DNA from: Thalassospira xianhensis MCCC 1A02616
Lineage (GTDB): Bacteria > Pseudomonadota > Alphaproteobacteria > Rhodospirillales > Thalassospiraceae
Length of the DNA stretch: 64,000 nucleotides
Assembly (NCBI RefSeq): GCF_003326475.1
Contig: NZ_JPWA01000023.1
Location: 17,453-81,452, forward strand
Direction of reading: 5' to 3'
Position numbers and translations under genes: made by a program. The notes beneath the pieces are model-generated. The model searched no databases and was not told where the DNA came from. It was given only the letters and a program-made list of their open reading frames with translations. Below, in pieces: positions 16,705 to 26,102 of this stretch. The first letter of the stretch is position 1; the number at the start of each line of letters is the position of its first letter.

Positions 16705-17535
16705 ATGACAGAACACAGCCACTGCGCCATTTTCACCGATCTTGACGGCACCCTGCTTGATCATGACACCTATTCCTGGGCCCCGGCGGCCCCGGCGATT
16801 GAACGCATAAAAAAGCTTGGCATACCGCTGATTGCGATCTCGTCAAAAACGCTGGCCGAACTTTCCCATATCAATGCCACCGATCACCTGTTTGACGGAT
16901 TGATTGGCGAAAATGGCGGTGTCATCCGCCTTGGCGATCAAACCGAACAACCCGGCCCGGCCACCGAAACCATTGACGCCGCCCGCGATGCCATCCGGGC
17001 TGCCCTCTCCATTCCCGTCGCCAGTTTCCGCAGCACATCGCCCGAAATCATCGCCGCCCAAACCGGTCTTTCCCCCGATGATGCGGCGCGCGCCGGACGT
17101 CGGCACTGCTCTGATCCGCTGATCTGGGCGCCGACGGACAAAGATGTCACCACCGCCCGGACCATTGCCGAAACATTCGGCCTGAAACTGGTCAAGGGCG
17201 GGCGCTTCCACACCCTTTGCGGCCCGACTGACAAGGGGGCGGCAATGGCGCGCATGCTGAAACTATTGGCCAAAAACGGCGTTCTGCCTTCAACGGGTTT
17301 AACGCCTTGCACAATCGCCTTGGGGGATTCCGCCAATGACGCGACCATGCTGGCCGCGGCCGATTTCCCGATCCAGATACCGCAAAAACACGCATCGACA
17401 ACAACCGCATTGATACAGGATCAAAAACTGATCATCGCCCCTGAACCGGGCCCTTCGGGCTGGAACGCGGGCATCAACGCTCTTCTCGATCAATTGACCA
17501 ATACCAATAACAAAAGCGAGGTACTTCATGGCTGA
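16705..17535 (+). CDS. gpgP: Glucosyl/mannosyl-3-phosphoglycerate phosphatase (HAD-IIB)
   Basis: This 276-residue HAD phosphatase has motif I DLDGTLLD (residues 12-19), motif II within PLIAISSKT, and motif III/IV GDSANDATML near 209. The GENGGVIRLGD segment is typical of the MpgP/YedP family. It would strip phosphate from the 3-phosphoglycerate-linked sugar made by the next gene. The two genes overlap by 8 bp. Glucosyl rather than mannosyl specificity is inferred from the neighbouring GT81-like synthase and GH13_18 phosphorylase. Confidence 0.8.
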   Translation: MTEHSHCAIFTDLDGTLLDHDTYSWAPAAPAIERIKKLGIPLIAISSKTLAELSHINATDHLFDGLIGENGGVIRLGDQTEQPGPATETIDAARDAIRAALSIPVASFRSTSPEIIAAQTGLSPDDAARAGRRHCSDPLIWAPTDKDVTTARTIAETFGLKLVKGGRFHTLCGPTDKGAAMARMLKLLAKNGVLPSTGLTPCTIALGDSANDATMLAAADFPIQIPQKHASTTTALIQDQKLIIAPEPGPSGWNAGINALLDQLTNTNNKSEVLHG

Positions 17536-18757
17536 TTTTCATCAGGGCGGGCCGATCACGACCCTGCACCGCATCATCGACCGCAACCCCGAAGAACTCG
17601 CTTATGAAATGACCGCCTTCGCCCGCCAGCGTCGGCAAACCCTGATCCTGCCCTGCCTTTATTCCGAACTTGAAACCCCGGCCATGACCACCATCCTTAA
17701 TGGATTGAAGCAGGCCACCTATATCGATCAGATCGTCGTCGGACTGGACCGGGCCGATGCCACGCAATACGCCTATGCACGGGAATTTTTCAAAGACCTG
17801 CCGCAACATGTCCGCATCCTGTGGAATGATGGCCCGCGCCTGCGCAGCGTCCATGACCGGCTCGCCGAATATGATCTGGCACGCTATGAACCGGGCAAGG
17901 GCCGCAATGTCTGGTACTGCCTTGGCTATACGCTGGCATCGGGGCGAAGCTCGGTGATTGGCATTCATGATTGCGACATCGCAACCTACAAGCCCGATCT
18001 TCCCGCACGTCTGATGTATCCGATTGCCAACCCGGCATTTAATTTCGCCTTTGCCAAGGGATATTATGCCCGCGTTGCCAATGGCACGCTCAAGGGCCGG
18101 GTCTGCCGCCTGTTTGTCACGCCCCTGATCCGCGCACTTAAACAGGTCGTCGGCAAAACAGATTTCCTGAATTACCTTGATTGCTTCCGCTATTCCCTAT
18201 CGGGCGAAATGGCGATCCGTACCGACGTTGCCTATGGGCTTCGCGTCGCATCCGACTGGGGCCTTGAAATTTCAATGCTCTCGGAAATGTACCGCAACCA
18301 TACGGTCCACCGTCTGGCACAGGTCGATATCGCCGATATCTATGATCACAAACACCGCGAATTTGACCCGGCCGAAAAGGATGATGGCCTGTCACGCATG
18401 GCAAGCGACATCGCGAAATCCCTGTTCCGCAAACTCGCAACCCAGGGCACCGTCTTCTCGCACGAAACGTTTCGCACGCTCAAGGCCACCTATTACCGCA
18501 CCGCCCTTGACCTGATCGAACAATACCGCGCGGACGCGCTGTTTAACGGCCTTAAAATCAATCGCGACGAAGAAGAAAAATGTGTCGAGGTCCTGGCCGA
18601 AGTCATCATGAGTGCGGGGCAGCATTACCTTGATAACCCGCTCGAAAGCCCCTTCATCCCAAGCTGGCAACGCGTTGAAAGTGCCATGGGCGATATCTTC
18701 GAACAGCTTTCGGCTGCCGTCGAAGACGACCTGAACGATGCAGGGATCGGCACTTAA
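17528..18757 (+). CDS. gpgS: Glucosyl-3-phosphoglycerate synthase-like glycosyltransferase (GT81-like)
   Basis: This 409-residue GT-A enzyme begins with a family-specific helical part and has LPCLYSELETPAM, the metal-binding DxD-like IGIHDCDI near 146, and a C-terminal half with RVASDWGLEISMLSEMYRN. GpgS couples NDP-glucose to 3-phosphoglycerate in compatible-solute synthesis. The ATG overlaps the phosphatase stop and has GAGG before it. Together they form a two-step route to glucosylglycerate. The exact donor is not visible. Confidence 0.78.
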   Translation: MADFHQGGPITTLHRIIDRNPEELAYEMTAFARQRRQTLILPCLYSELETPAMTTILNGLKQATYIDQIVVGLDRADATQYAYAREFFKDLPQHVRILWNDGPRLRSVHDRLAEYDLARYEPGKGRNVWYCLGYTLASGRSSVIGIHDCDIATYKPDLPARLMYPIANPAFNFAFAKGYYARVANGTLKGRVCRLFVTPLIRALKQVVGKTDFLNYLDCFRYSLSGEMAIRTDVAYGLRVASDWGLEISMLSEMYRNHTVHRLAQVDIADIYDHKHREFDPAEKDDGLSRMASDIAKSLFRKLATQGTVFSHETFRTLKATYYRTALDLIEQYRADALFNGLKINRDEEEKCVEVLAEVIMSAGQHYLDNPLESPFIPSWQRVESAMGDIFEQLSAAVEDDLNDAGIGT

Positions 18758-18781
18758 CATGCACCTGCACATCGCAATAGA

Positions 18782-19273
18782 TCAAATATCGTACTGGTAT
18801 TCATAGTCGAACCGGATGCCAAGTATCTGGTCGACAGGATAGCCATCCCGGTTTCGCGTGCGCACCGGCAAAAGGACGCGCAGCCAATGCTGGTCGGCGC
18901 GCACGGCAAGGGTAACGTGGTAAAATGTCGGCTGTCCGCACATCATGGTATTGAACAATGCCGGTGTCAGGCAGGACCCGTATTTCATATCGATCTCGCG
19001 CGGGCTGGCGCGCTGGAAGCTTTCGCCGTTCAACGCCACAATCGACGGCGCATCAATCCGCACAACGAAGTCTTCCTTTAACGGCATATATTCATAGATG
19101 GTGATATCGTCGATCCACGGGCGCAATCGCTCTGCGGTCAGAATGTCACGCGACGGTACAATCTGCTCCGGATCTTCTGCGCGCGCCTCATACCAGACCC
19201 TGACCAGATCGGTGACATGCGGCCCGATATTTTCGGGTAATTCATCAAGTTCGAAATCTGTCGTCTCGGCCAT
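18782..19273 (-). CDS. PAS_5-like domain protein, paralogue 1
   Basis: This 163-residue single-domain protein shows the PAS_5-type pattern: PSRDILTAERLRPWIDDITIYEY, DFVVRIDAPSI, then a beta-rich end with RVLLPVRTRNRDGYPVDQILG. No output domain is present. It shares about the same architecture and many residues with the next gene, so the two arose by duplication. It lies between the synthesis and phosphorolysis genes for glucosylglycerate. A sensing role is possible but not shown. Confidence 0.65.
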   Translation of the reverse strand: MAETTDFELDELPENIGPHVTDLVRVWYEARAEDPEQIVPSRDILTAERLRPWIDDITIYEYMPLKEDFVVRIDAPSIVALNGESFQRASPREIDMKYGSCLTPALFNTMMCGQPTFYHVTLAVRADQHWLRVLLPVRTRNRDGYPVDQILGIRFDYEYQYDI

Positions 19274-19363
19274 TCTGCGGTGTGACCTTCTGCCTCTCCC
19301 AATATTAGTAAAATTGGCAATACAAGGTAAAATAACAAGTCCCGGCCGAAAAATCGGCCCGTA

Positions 19364-19861
19364 TCACACCTTATAAAGAAAATGCACTACCAGAACCTGA
19401 ATGACAGGCGCGCCCTTCCTGCACCGGGTTCGCACCGGCAACATCAGCCGCAGCCAGTTTTCCCACTGCTTGCGCTCAACCCCGATCATGTGGATTTGTG
19501 CCTGCCCGGTTCTGACCACCTCGCACAGGGTCGGATAGACCGCCGTTCCGAAATCCAGATCAATCTGGCGCGGGGTTGATCCCTGATAATTCTCGCCACT
19601 CGCCGCAATCATGTTCGGCGCATCGATGCGAATGACGAAATCATTGCGTTCTGGCTGATATTCATAAATGCCAATATCGTCGCGCCATGGTGCCAGAATA
19701 TCGGCATTCAGATCACAGCGGTCGGGAATATCACCGTTGCGGCAGGCCCCCTGCCAAAGCCCGAACAATTGAGAAATATGCCCGCCCGCATCTTCCGGCA
19801 GCTCATCCAGCCGAATTTCCCGCGCATAGGCCATCACGCAACAGCTCCCCGACACGTCCAT
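19364..19861 (-). CDS. PAS_5-like domain protein, paralogue 2
   Basis: This 165-residue protein parallels the preceding paralogue block by block (IPDRCDLNADILAPWRDDIGIYEYQ, DFVIRIDAPNM, RLMLPVRTRCRKG). The N-terminal ELPEDAGGHISQLFGLW helix is also shared. The two copies have diverged, which suggests separate functions. An alternative in-frame start lies a few codons in (MAYAREIRLDELPED). Confidence 0.62.
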   Translation of the reverse strand: MDVSGSCCVMAYAREIRLDELPEDAGGHISQLFGLWQGACRNGDIPDRCDLNADILAPWRDDIGIYEYQPERNDFVIRIDAPNMIAASGENYQGSTPRQIDLDFGTAVYPTLCEVVRTGQAQIHMIGVERKQWENWLRLMLPVRTRCRKGAPVIQVLVVHFLYKV

Positions 19862-19969
19862 TCACTCTGTATCGATCATAGGAAAGCATCACGACGCAAT
19901 GCAAGGCGCAAACATCAGGCTTTTCTGATTTTAAGTATTACAACGTAGCAACCGGGCCGAAAGCCTTCC

Positions 19970-21784
19970 TCAAACCGGCATCGCATCGCGATAACGCTGC
20001 AACAACCGGCTATCAATGCGATTGCGCCCGTCGATATTTGAAATCCACACGATCTGATAGGGTGCCAGCGGCAGGATACCGTTGAAATCCTCGATCACCT
20101 GTTGGGACAGCAGATCGGTCCAGCCCTCCGTCATGATCAGGTTGATCTTCGAAAGATCAAGGTCCTGCACCTGATCGGTCAGGTTGAACACACAGAAAAT
20201 GCTTTGATCATTCAAATGGCTTTGCCGCCACACGCCCAGCAATTCCGGGCCAAGGTTAAGGGTATATTGCGTCGCATTGGGATGGAACGCCGGCTGCCCC
20301 ATGCGGATCGACATCAATGCGCGCAACTGATCAAACGCCCGCTTGGCAATCCCTTCTTCCGATAACCGTTCCTCCGCCTCCTCAAGCTGCCAGATTTTGC
20401 GGTTAAGCCTGCGCGGAATGCCGGTTTCCTCATATCCCGTCTGATCGTTTTCGGTGGCAAAGATCGACTGCACATAAATCGCCGGAACCCCCTCAAGCGA
20501 CATGGCAATCGCCTGGCTCATCACAAACCGTTCCAGCCCATATGTGCGATCCCCGGCAAAATTCTCGGCCAGCATGCTAAACAGCGTGACGTTCAACTCA
20601 TAGGCCTTCTGCCCGCCGCCCTTAAGCGACCGGTAACTCACCTGCCCGCCCATCCTGCGCGCATGGTCGGTCATGGCATCAATATCCGCATCCGGGATCA
20701 GGTTTTCGGCCGGGCGCAGGCCAATGCCATCATGGCTGGCGGTGAAATTGAAAAATGTGCAGCCCGCCGGGGCTGGTGGCATCGACATGATGCATTTGCG
20801 GATGCAATCACTCCGCCCCGATAACAGCGCATGAATGATCACCGGCGGCAGGCTGAAATTGTAAATCAGATGCGCCTCGTCCTGATTACCGAAATAGGAC
20901 AGGTTTTCAAGCAGCGGCAGATTGGTTTCGGTGATAAACAGCACATCCGGATGCACCGCCGTCGTCGCAAGCCGCAATGCCTTGATGATCTTGTGCGTCT
21001 GATCAAGGTTGATCGAACTGGTCCCGGCCACCTTCCAGATAAAGCCGATGGCATCCAGCCGCACGACCCGCACCCCATGTTTAAGATATTCCAGAACGAT
21101 CTTCAGGATTTCAAAAAACACATCCGGGTTGCCGTAATCCAGATCGACCTGATCATAGCTGAACGTGCACCAGACATGCTTTTCCCCATCCGATGTCGTG
21201 ACCTTGCTTAACAGCGGGTGGCTTCGCGGACGCACCACATCGGAAAGATCATCATCGGGGCTGGCGGTCTTGATGTAATCAACACCAGGCTTTTCTCCGG
21301 CAAGGAACTGCTGGAACCAGACGTGCGATGCCGAAATATGGTTCGCCACCAGATCGGCCATCACGGTGGCATCTTTGGACAATGCCTTCACATCATCCCA
21401 TGTGCCAAGTTCCGGTCGCAAACTACTGAAATCACTAACCGAAAAACCATCATCGGACGTAAACGGATGAAACGGCAGGATATGTATCCCGGTCAGCCAG
21501 TCCTTAAGCCATGTGCGATAAAAATCACCAAGGCTTTCAAGCCCGTGATGCCCATCGCGCGATATGCTGTCCCCATAGGTAATCAGAAACGCATCGCGCT
21601 GATCCCATTTGCGCAGATTTTCCTCGCATGGCTCCGCCCCGTCCCCCTCAAGCGGCAGGTCCAGCACATCAAAAACCCGGCGCACCAGTTCCGCGTGATC
21701 ATGTTCCGGATACACATCCGCAAGCAGATTGCGCATTGCACTTGCGAACGCAATACGCCCCGAGGTTCCAATAGCGCGATCCAT
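19970..21784 (-). CDS. GH13_18 phosphorylase, probably glucosylglycerate phosphorylase
   Basis: This 604-residue alpha-amylase-fold enzyme has GIHILPFHPFTSDDGFSVSD, the nucleophile in VVRLDAIGF, the acid/base in FITETNLPLL, and the third carboxylate in ASHDGIGLRP. These features and the LDYGNPDVF segment fit the sucrose/glucosylglycerate phosphorylase subfamily. In this context, reversible phosphorolysis of glucosylglycerate to glucose-1-phosphate and glycerate is the best guess. Sucrose phosphorylase is the main alternative. AAAGGAG precedes the ATG. Confidence 0.8.
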   Translation of the reverse strand: MDRAIGTSGRIAFASAMRNLLADVYPEHDHAELVRRVFDVLDLPLEGDGAEPCEENLRKWDQRDAFLITYGDSISRDGHHGLESLGDFYRTWLKDWLTGIHILPFHPFTSDDGFSVSDFSSLRPELGTWDDVKALSKDATVMADLVANHISASHVWFQQFLAGEKPGVDYIKTASPDDDLSDVVRPRSHPLLSKVTTSDGEKHVWCTFSYDQVDLDYGNPDVFFEILKIVLEYLKHGVRVVRLDAIGFIWKVAGTSSINLDQTHKIIKALRLATTAVHPDVLFITETNLPLLENLSYFGNQDEAHLIYNFSLPPVIIHALLSGRSDCIRKCIMSMPPAPAGCTFFNFTASHDGIGLRPAENLIPDADIDAMTDHARRMGGQVSYRSLKGGGQKAYELNVTLFSMLAENFAGDRTYGLERFVMSQAIAMSLEGVPAIYVQSIFATENDQTGYEETGIPRRLNRKIWQLEEAEERLSEEGIAKRAFDQLRALMSIRMGQPAFHPNATQYTLNLGPELLGVWRQSHLNDQSIFCVFNLTDQVQDLDLSKINLIMTEGWTDLLSQQVIEDFNGILPLAPYQIVWISNIDGRNRIDSRLLQRYRDAMPV

Positions 21785-21942
21785 GCTGGCTCCTTTGGGC
21801 AGGCAAATCAGGAATTCACCTTAATCAAATAATGATTTTGCCTATGATGCAAGCAACGATTTCAAAGTGCTAACAAAGCAGGCAGCCAAACCTTGCAGAA
21901 GCTTATACCGCCTCAAAGGCGGCCTATCGCGCCGCAGAAAAC

Positions 21943-21965
21943 CTACCCGGCACATGGCCGGGTAG
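21943..21965 (-). terminator. Hairpin terminator of the membrane-protein gene
   Basis: CTACCCGG / CCGGGTAG form an 8-bp stem with a 7-nt loop. On the minus strand it is followed by GTTTTC. Confidence 0.6.
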
Positions 21966-22019
21966 TGATTGAAATCCTTATATTCCGCATCCGGCAGAAA
22001 TCATCCCGACTGTTTCCGG

Positions 22020-22649
22020 CTATTCGGCAACCGCCCCTGCAACAAAGCCGGCAGACGGCACAACCGACGACCGACGTTCAAGCTGACGCCGCAACACCGG
22101 CCTTACGAACAAAATCGCAACGAACAGCCCGGCCGACAGACTGATGCCATAAAACAGCATGAAATGCTGATATCCCAGCCACGGCGCAACCACGCGTGCG
22201 GCCCCGAACGCAGATGCACAAAACCACGACACGGAACTTACCGCGCCAAGGATCGTGCATATCAAAAGCCTGACCGATGACGCTTTTTCCTGTTTATCGG
22301 CAAATACCGGAAAAGCATAAAGGTGAAGGAAAATGCCATTGATCGTCAGGATAGTGACGACCGTAACCTTGGCAAATACTTTGCCGTTTGCGGTAATGGC
22401 AGCAACATCAAACCCGATACCAAGCCCGATCAATGCCACCCCGGATACCCAAAGCACCCCCAACAGCAAAGCCGTGTAAACGGCATCCCTGCCTAGGTCA
22501 TACCTGCCTTCCTGATACTGACCACGCAGCATCGCAATGTCTGCCCGCGCCACCAGAACAAACGCAAATGCGAACGCAAACAGGTGCAACATCAAAACCG
22601 ACTGCCGGATCAACGGCACTAAAAACTCATGGGGATCAACGCCCAGCAC
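22020..22649 (-). CDS. Integral membrane protein of unknown function (about 5 helices)
   Basis: A GTG at 22649 with AAGGAG nine bases before it gives 209 residues. Five hydrophobic segments are visible, with few charged loops and an RRQLERR C-terminal basic tail (positive-inside). I do not recognise the family; it is reminiscent of small DUF membrane proteins. It is divergent from a LysR gene 116 bp away and is the natural target of that regulator. Confidence 0.6.
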   Translation of the reverse strand: MLGVDPHEFLVPLIRQSVLMLHLFAFAFAFVLVARADIAMLRGQYQEGRYDLGRDAVYTALLLGVLWVSGVALIGLGIGFDVAAITANGKVFAKVTVVTILTINGIFLHLYAFPVFADKQEKASSVRLLICTILGAVSSVSWFCASAFGAARVVAPWLGYQHFMLFYGISLSAGLFVAILFVRPVLRRQLERRSSVVPSAGFVAGAVAE

Positions 22650-22712
22650 GATCTTACACTCCTTGTGCCCCTCCCCTATTTCGCTCCTGCACAAAATTTA
22701 CGAGTGTCAGAC

Positions 22713-22736
22713 CATAAAAAAAATTCTATATTTATG
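22713..22736. promoter_or_regulatory. LysR-type operator candidate
   Basis: CATAAA and TTTATG (22713-22718, 22731-22736) form an inverted repeat with a 12-bp AT-rich centre. It lies in the divergent promoter region between the membrane protein and lysR genes. Confidence 0.45.
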
Positions 22737-22765
22737 ATTATCTCATTCAAAAAAGTTGAAGCTTT

Positions 22766-23662
22766 ATGTCTGGCATCACCCTTGATCAATTGCGGGTCTT
22801 CGTCACCATTGCCGACCTCGGAAGCTTTGCCGCCACCGCGCGGCATCTGAACCGGACACAATCGTCGGTCACCTACACGATCCAGAAACTCGAAGAACAG
22901 ACCAATCTGGAACTGTTTGACCGGACGGCCTATCGTCCGACCCTGACCAAGGCGGCACATTCCCTGCTGCCCCATGCACGCAAGGTCATGGCGGATATTT
23001 CCAGCTACCGCCAACACGCCAAAGGCATCGCTGACGGGCTCGAAGCTTCGATCACGATTACAATCAGCCAGTTTGCATCAAACGCCCCGCTGATGGATGT
23101 CCTTGCGGTTCTCGCCCGGAAATTCCCGACAGTCCGCGTAAGCCTGTCGACGGTTACGATCCAGACAACCGAAGTCCTTGACAGCGGCGCGTCCGATCTT
23201 GCGATTTTGCCGGAATTCATTCCCTTTGGTTCCGACTATGCCCGGGCTGCCTGCGGGCAGGTCAGAATGTGTGCTGTGGCACGACCGGACCATCCGCTCG
23301 CCTGGTTTCCGGGAAAAATCCATATCGATGCGATGCACGCCCACACCCAGATCATCACATCGGCGCGCGATGCCCCGACCCTGCAACGCAATCACGCTGT
23401 TCAGGCCCTGAATTACTGGAAGGTCAATGACCTTGAAACCAAACTTGCTATGATTTTACGCGGGATTGGCTGGGGCGGCATGCCCGAACATATGGTCGCA
23501 GACCATATCCGCAACAGAACCCTCGCCCTGCTCGATCCCGAAAGCTGGGATGGACTAAATCACATGCCGGTCCTCGACATTGTCGTCGCTCACCGTCAGG
23601 ACAAGCCGCTTGGCCCGGTTGGGCAGTGGATTTTTGACCAGCTAAAAGATGAACCCCGGTAA
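22766..23662 (+). CDS. LysR-family transcriptional regulator
   Basis: This 298-residue protein has the N-terminal LysR winged helix (LRVFVTIADLGSFAATARHL with QSSVTYTIQKLEEQ as recognition helix) and a two-lobed effector domain from about residue 90. It probably regulates the divergent membrane protein. The effector is unknown. Confidence 0.88.
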   Translation: MSGITLDQLRVFVTIADLGSFAATARHLNRTQSSVTYTIQKLEEQTNLELFDRTAYRPTLTKAAHSLLPHARKVMADISSYRQHAKGIADGLEASITITISQFASNAPLMDVLAVLARKFPTVRVSLSTVTIQTTEVLDSGASDLAILPEFIPFGSDYARAACGQVRMCAVARPDHPLAWFPGKIHIDAMHAHTQIITSARDAPTLQRNHAVQALNYWKVNDLETKLAMILRGIGWGGMPEHMVADHIRNRTLALLDPESWDGLNHMPVLDIVVAHRQDKPLGPVGQWIFDQLKDEPR

Positions 23663-23696
23663 TCGAACCCGCCGCATCCACTATCACCTTGCAAAA

Positions 23697-24113
23697 TCAG
23701 ACGTCGCTAGATGGGTCTTCAGGCTTGTAGATCACGTTTTCCGCGCCCTCGGCCCCCATAAAGACGACAACGACACGCGCGGGAACGTCGCCATCATTGA
23801 TCCCCTCATGCCAGTAATCCATCGCCTCAAGCACCCCTTCCCCGGCCCGATAGGTGGTTTTTCCCGCATCGCCGTAATCGACGGTAATCTGCCCTTCAAG
23901 GATATATCCATAGGTCGGCACGCCATGCTTGTGCCAGCCGGTTTTCTGCCCCGGCGCCATCGTCGCCAGCACCGACCTGATCCGCGCCTTGCCCGACGGA
24001 TAGGAAACCTGCTCGCCGACAAAATTCACACCGCTATCAAGCAGCTTCACCCCGTCATGAACATCCTTGGCGGGCACGCTTTTCTCCGGATGTTTTTCCA
24101 TCAGATTTCCCAT
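23697..24113 (-). CDS. Small cupin-domain protein
   Basis: This 138-residue protein is a single cupin: GWHKHGVPTYGYILEGQITV holds the first motif (H, H, Y and E ligands) and YWHEGIND the second His. Metal binding is therefore likely. Starts at 24113 or 24101 are both possible. It precedes no operon partner and converges on the LysR gene. Function is unknown. Confidence 0.7.
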   Translation of the reverse strand: MGNLMEKHPEKSVPAKDVHDGVKLLDSGVNFVGEQVSYPSGKARIRSVLATMAPGQKTGWHKHGVPTYGYILEGQITVDYGDAGKTTYRAGEGVLEAMDYWHEGINDGDVPARVVVVFMGAEGAENVIYKPEDPSSDV

Positions 24114-24189
24114 GTTCTGCGAACGCTCCCGCGTCGATTGATTTCCATAATCGGTAAATCATAGGCCGATGACGCGCCTAAATCATAAA

Positions 24190-24223
24190 AAAACCGGGCA
24201 TCATCACCATGACACCCGGTTTT
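24190..24223. terminator. Bidirectional Rho-independent terminator
   Basis: AAAACCGGG (24190-24198) pairs with CCCGGTTTT (24215-24223). The flanking A run gives a T run on the minus strand, downstream of the ThDP enzyme gene. Confidence 0.85.
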
Positions 24224-24249
24224 CATCATCGGCTCTGCATCACCACCCC

Positions 24250-25965
24250 TTACGGCGCAATCGTCACCTCGACCAGCGCATGGGTGCGGTTGGTGTCGAT
24301 ATGCGCAATCGCACGGCGCAGGATTTCCGGCAAATCGGCTGCCCGTTCGGCCTTCGCCGTCCAGGCACGGCTGGCTTCCGCGACCTTGGTGAAATCGGGG
24401 CTGGGTTTAAGGCCGGTCAATGGCATCTGGTTGGTTTTCGCGGCATAACCGTCGGGATACATCCCGGTCACCGACTGACGCACCGCCCCCCATTCATTAT
24501 TGTTCAGAACAAGGATCAGGATCGGAAGCTCCAGCGCCTCGGCAATCTGATGGCATGCCGTCGGATTGGCAAACATGTAGGATCCGTCCCCCATGGTGGC
24601 GACCACAAGCTTATCCTTATCCGCCAACTGATAGCCCATCGATGCCGGGAAGGACCAGCCAAGCCCGCCGGAATGCGGTTCCTGATACCAGCTACCATGT
24701 TCCGAAAGCGAAAGTGGCTCCAGCGGGCAGCCAAGCTCCGAAAACACCGTTGCCGATCGCCCGACAATCGCCTCCGACAGGCAGCGCGAAACATAGGCCT
24801 TGCTCATCGGATCAACCGATCCGGCATCGGCCACCGCAAGCGCCTTCTTGCGCGTGCCCGCATTGATCGCCGCGACCTTTTCGCGCCGGTCCGCGCACAT
24901 TTCGCGATGATCCCCATGATGGCGATCCAGCGCATCGGCCAATGCCATGATCACATCGCCGGTTTCCCCGGTCAGCGATAGGTCGGCGGCAAAATTGCGC
25001 CCCGGAAAACGCGAATAAAGCGGGTTCTGCCCGATCTGGATCACCTTGCAATCGGGGCGGAGCGTATGAATATCGGGCGACCACGGGGCAAGGCAATCAA
25101 TCACCAGAACTGCGTCGGCATTTTTAAGCCACGGTGCCGGGTCCATCCCCGCCATCATCGGATGATCGGTGCCAAGGGCAAGCTGGATCGCCCAATATTG
25201 CACCACCGGAATGCCCCACTGATCCACCAGTGACGACAGGCGATCAAATGCCTCCGCCGTGCCCGTACCGCGCTGGGCAATGATCACCGGGTTCTTGGCA
25301 TTGGCAAGAATGCGTGCTGCGTCCTCAAGGCTTTCCTTCGGTGGCATCACCCGAACCGGCTGCATGCGAAGCGGCGCGTCAATCGCATCCCCTGGGCAGG
25401 GTTCGCACAAAACCTCGCGCGGCAGGGAAACATAAACCGGCCCCTTGGGCACGGACGACGCAATCGCATAGGCCCGGTCAACCACATCGGGCACCTGTTC
25501 GGGGAATTTAAGTTCATATTCCCATTTCGATGCCTCGCGCACCATCGCCGCCTGATCGCGCATTTCCTGGCCCCAGCCAATGGGAACCGTGCGCGCGCCA
25601 AGCCGCCCCTGTTCCATAACCGGGGTGCGTCCCGACATCAGGATCACCGGCACATGCTCCGTCGCGGCATTGATCGCGCCAATCGCACAATTGGCCAACC
25701 CGACATTGGTATGCGCCATCACCGCCTGCGTTTTGCCGGTAGCAAGGTAATAGCCATGCGCCATGCCCATCGCGGCGTTTTCGTGCGGCATGACAAGCGC
25801 GTTGGGAAGCTCGATATCCTTGGCATTGGCTTCGGCCAGCCCTTCGATGATCGGCGGAAAATCCGTACCCGAATTGGCAAAGATATAGTCCACCCCGATC
25901 GCTTTCATCCGCGCCAGAACGGCCCCGCCTGCGGTGAGCGTGATGTGCGCCTTGTCATTTTTCAT
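24250..25965 (-). CDS. Thiamine-diphosphate-dependent enzyme (acetolactate synthase/benzoylformate decarboxylase-like)
   Basis: This 571-residue protein has the three ThDP domains. The activating Glu is in MPHENAAMGMAHGYYLATGK near residue 62, and the cofactor motif runs GDGSYMFAN to LNNNEWGAV near 456-487. No regulatory subunit or ilv genes adjoin it, and it is controlled by a divergent IclR gene, so a catabolic 2-oxo acid decarboxylase or lyase is more likely than biosynthetic ALS. The substrate is unknown. Confidence 0.8.
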   Translation of the reverse strand: MKNDKAHITLTAGGAVLARMKAIGVDYIFANSGTDFPPIIEGLAEANAKDIELPNALVMPHENAAMGMAHGYYLATGKTQAVMAHTNVGLANCAIGAINAATEHVPVILMSGRTPVMEQGRLGARTVPIGWGQEMRDQAAMVREASKWEYELKFPEQVPDVVDRAYAIASSVPKGPVYVSLPREVLCEPCPGDAIDAPLRMQPVRVMPPKESLEDAARILANAKNPVIIAQRGTGTAEAFDRLSSLVDQWGIPVVQYWAIQLALGTDHPMMAGMDPAPWLKNADAVLVIDCLAPWSPDIHTLRPDCKVIQIGQNPLYSRFPGRNFAADLSLTGETGDVIMALADALDRHHGDHREMCADRREKVAAINAGTRKKALAVADAGSVDPMSKAYVSRCLSEAIVGRSATVFSELGCPLEPLSLSEHGSWYQEPHSGGLGWSFPASMGYQLADKDKLVVATMGDGSYMFANPTACHQIAEALELPILILVLNNNEWGAVRQSVTGMYPDGYAAKTNQMPLTGLKPSPDFTKVAEASRAWTAKAERAADLPEILRRAIAHIDTNRTHALVEVTIAP

Positions 25966-25981
25966 TTGACGTTCCTGCTAT

Positions 25982-26014
25982 ATTTCTATATTTGAAATTT
26001 GATTTATAATATAG
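25982..26014. promoter_or_regulatory. IclR operator/promoter candidate
   Basis: The AT-rich divergent region contains ATTTC-N7-GAAAT (25982-25998) and CTATAT-N17-ATATAG (25986-26014), two overlapping inverted repeats 17 bp upstream of the ThDP enzyme start. Confidence 0.4.
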
Positions 26015-26102
26015 TTTATTCTTGAAATCGGGCATGCGTCAAGGCACCGCGATGCAAAATCACGCGCGTGCGGCACAAAACCACCAGACCAAAGGAAACA
26101 GG

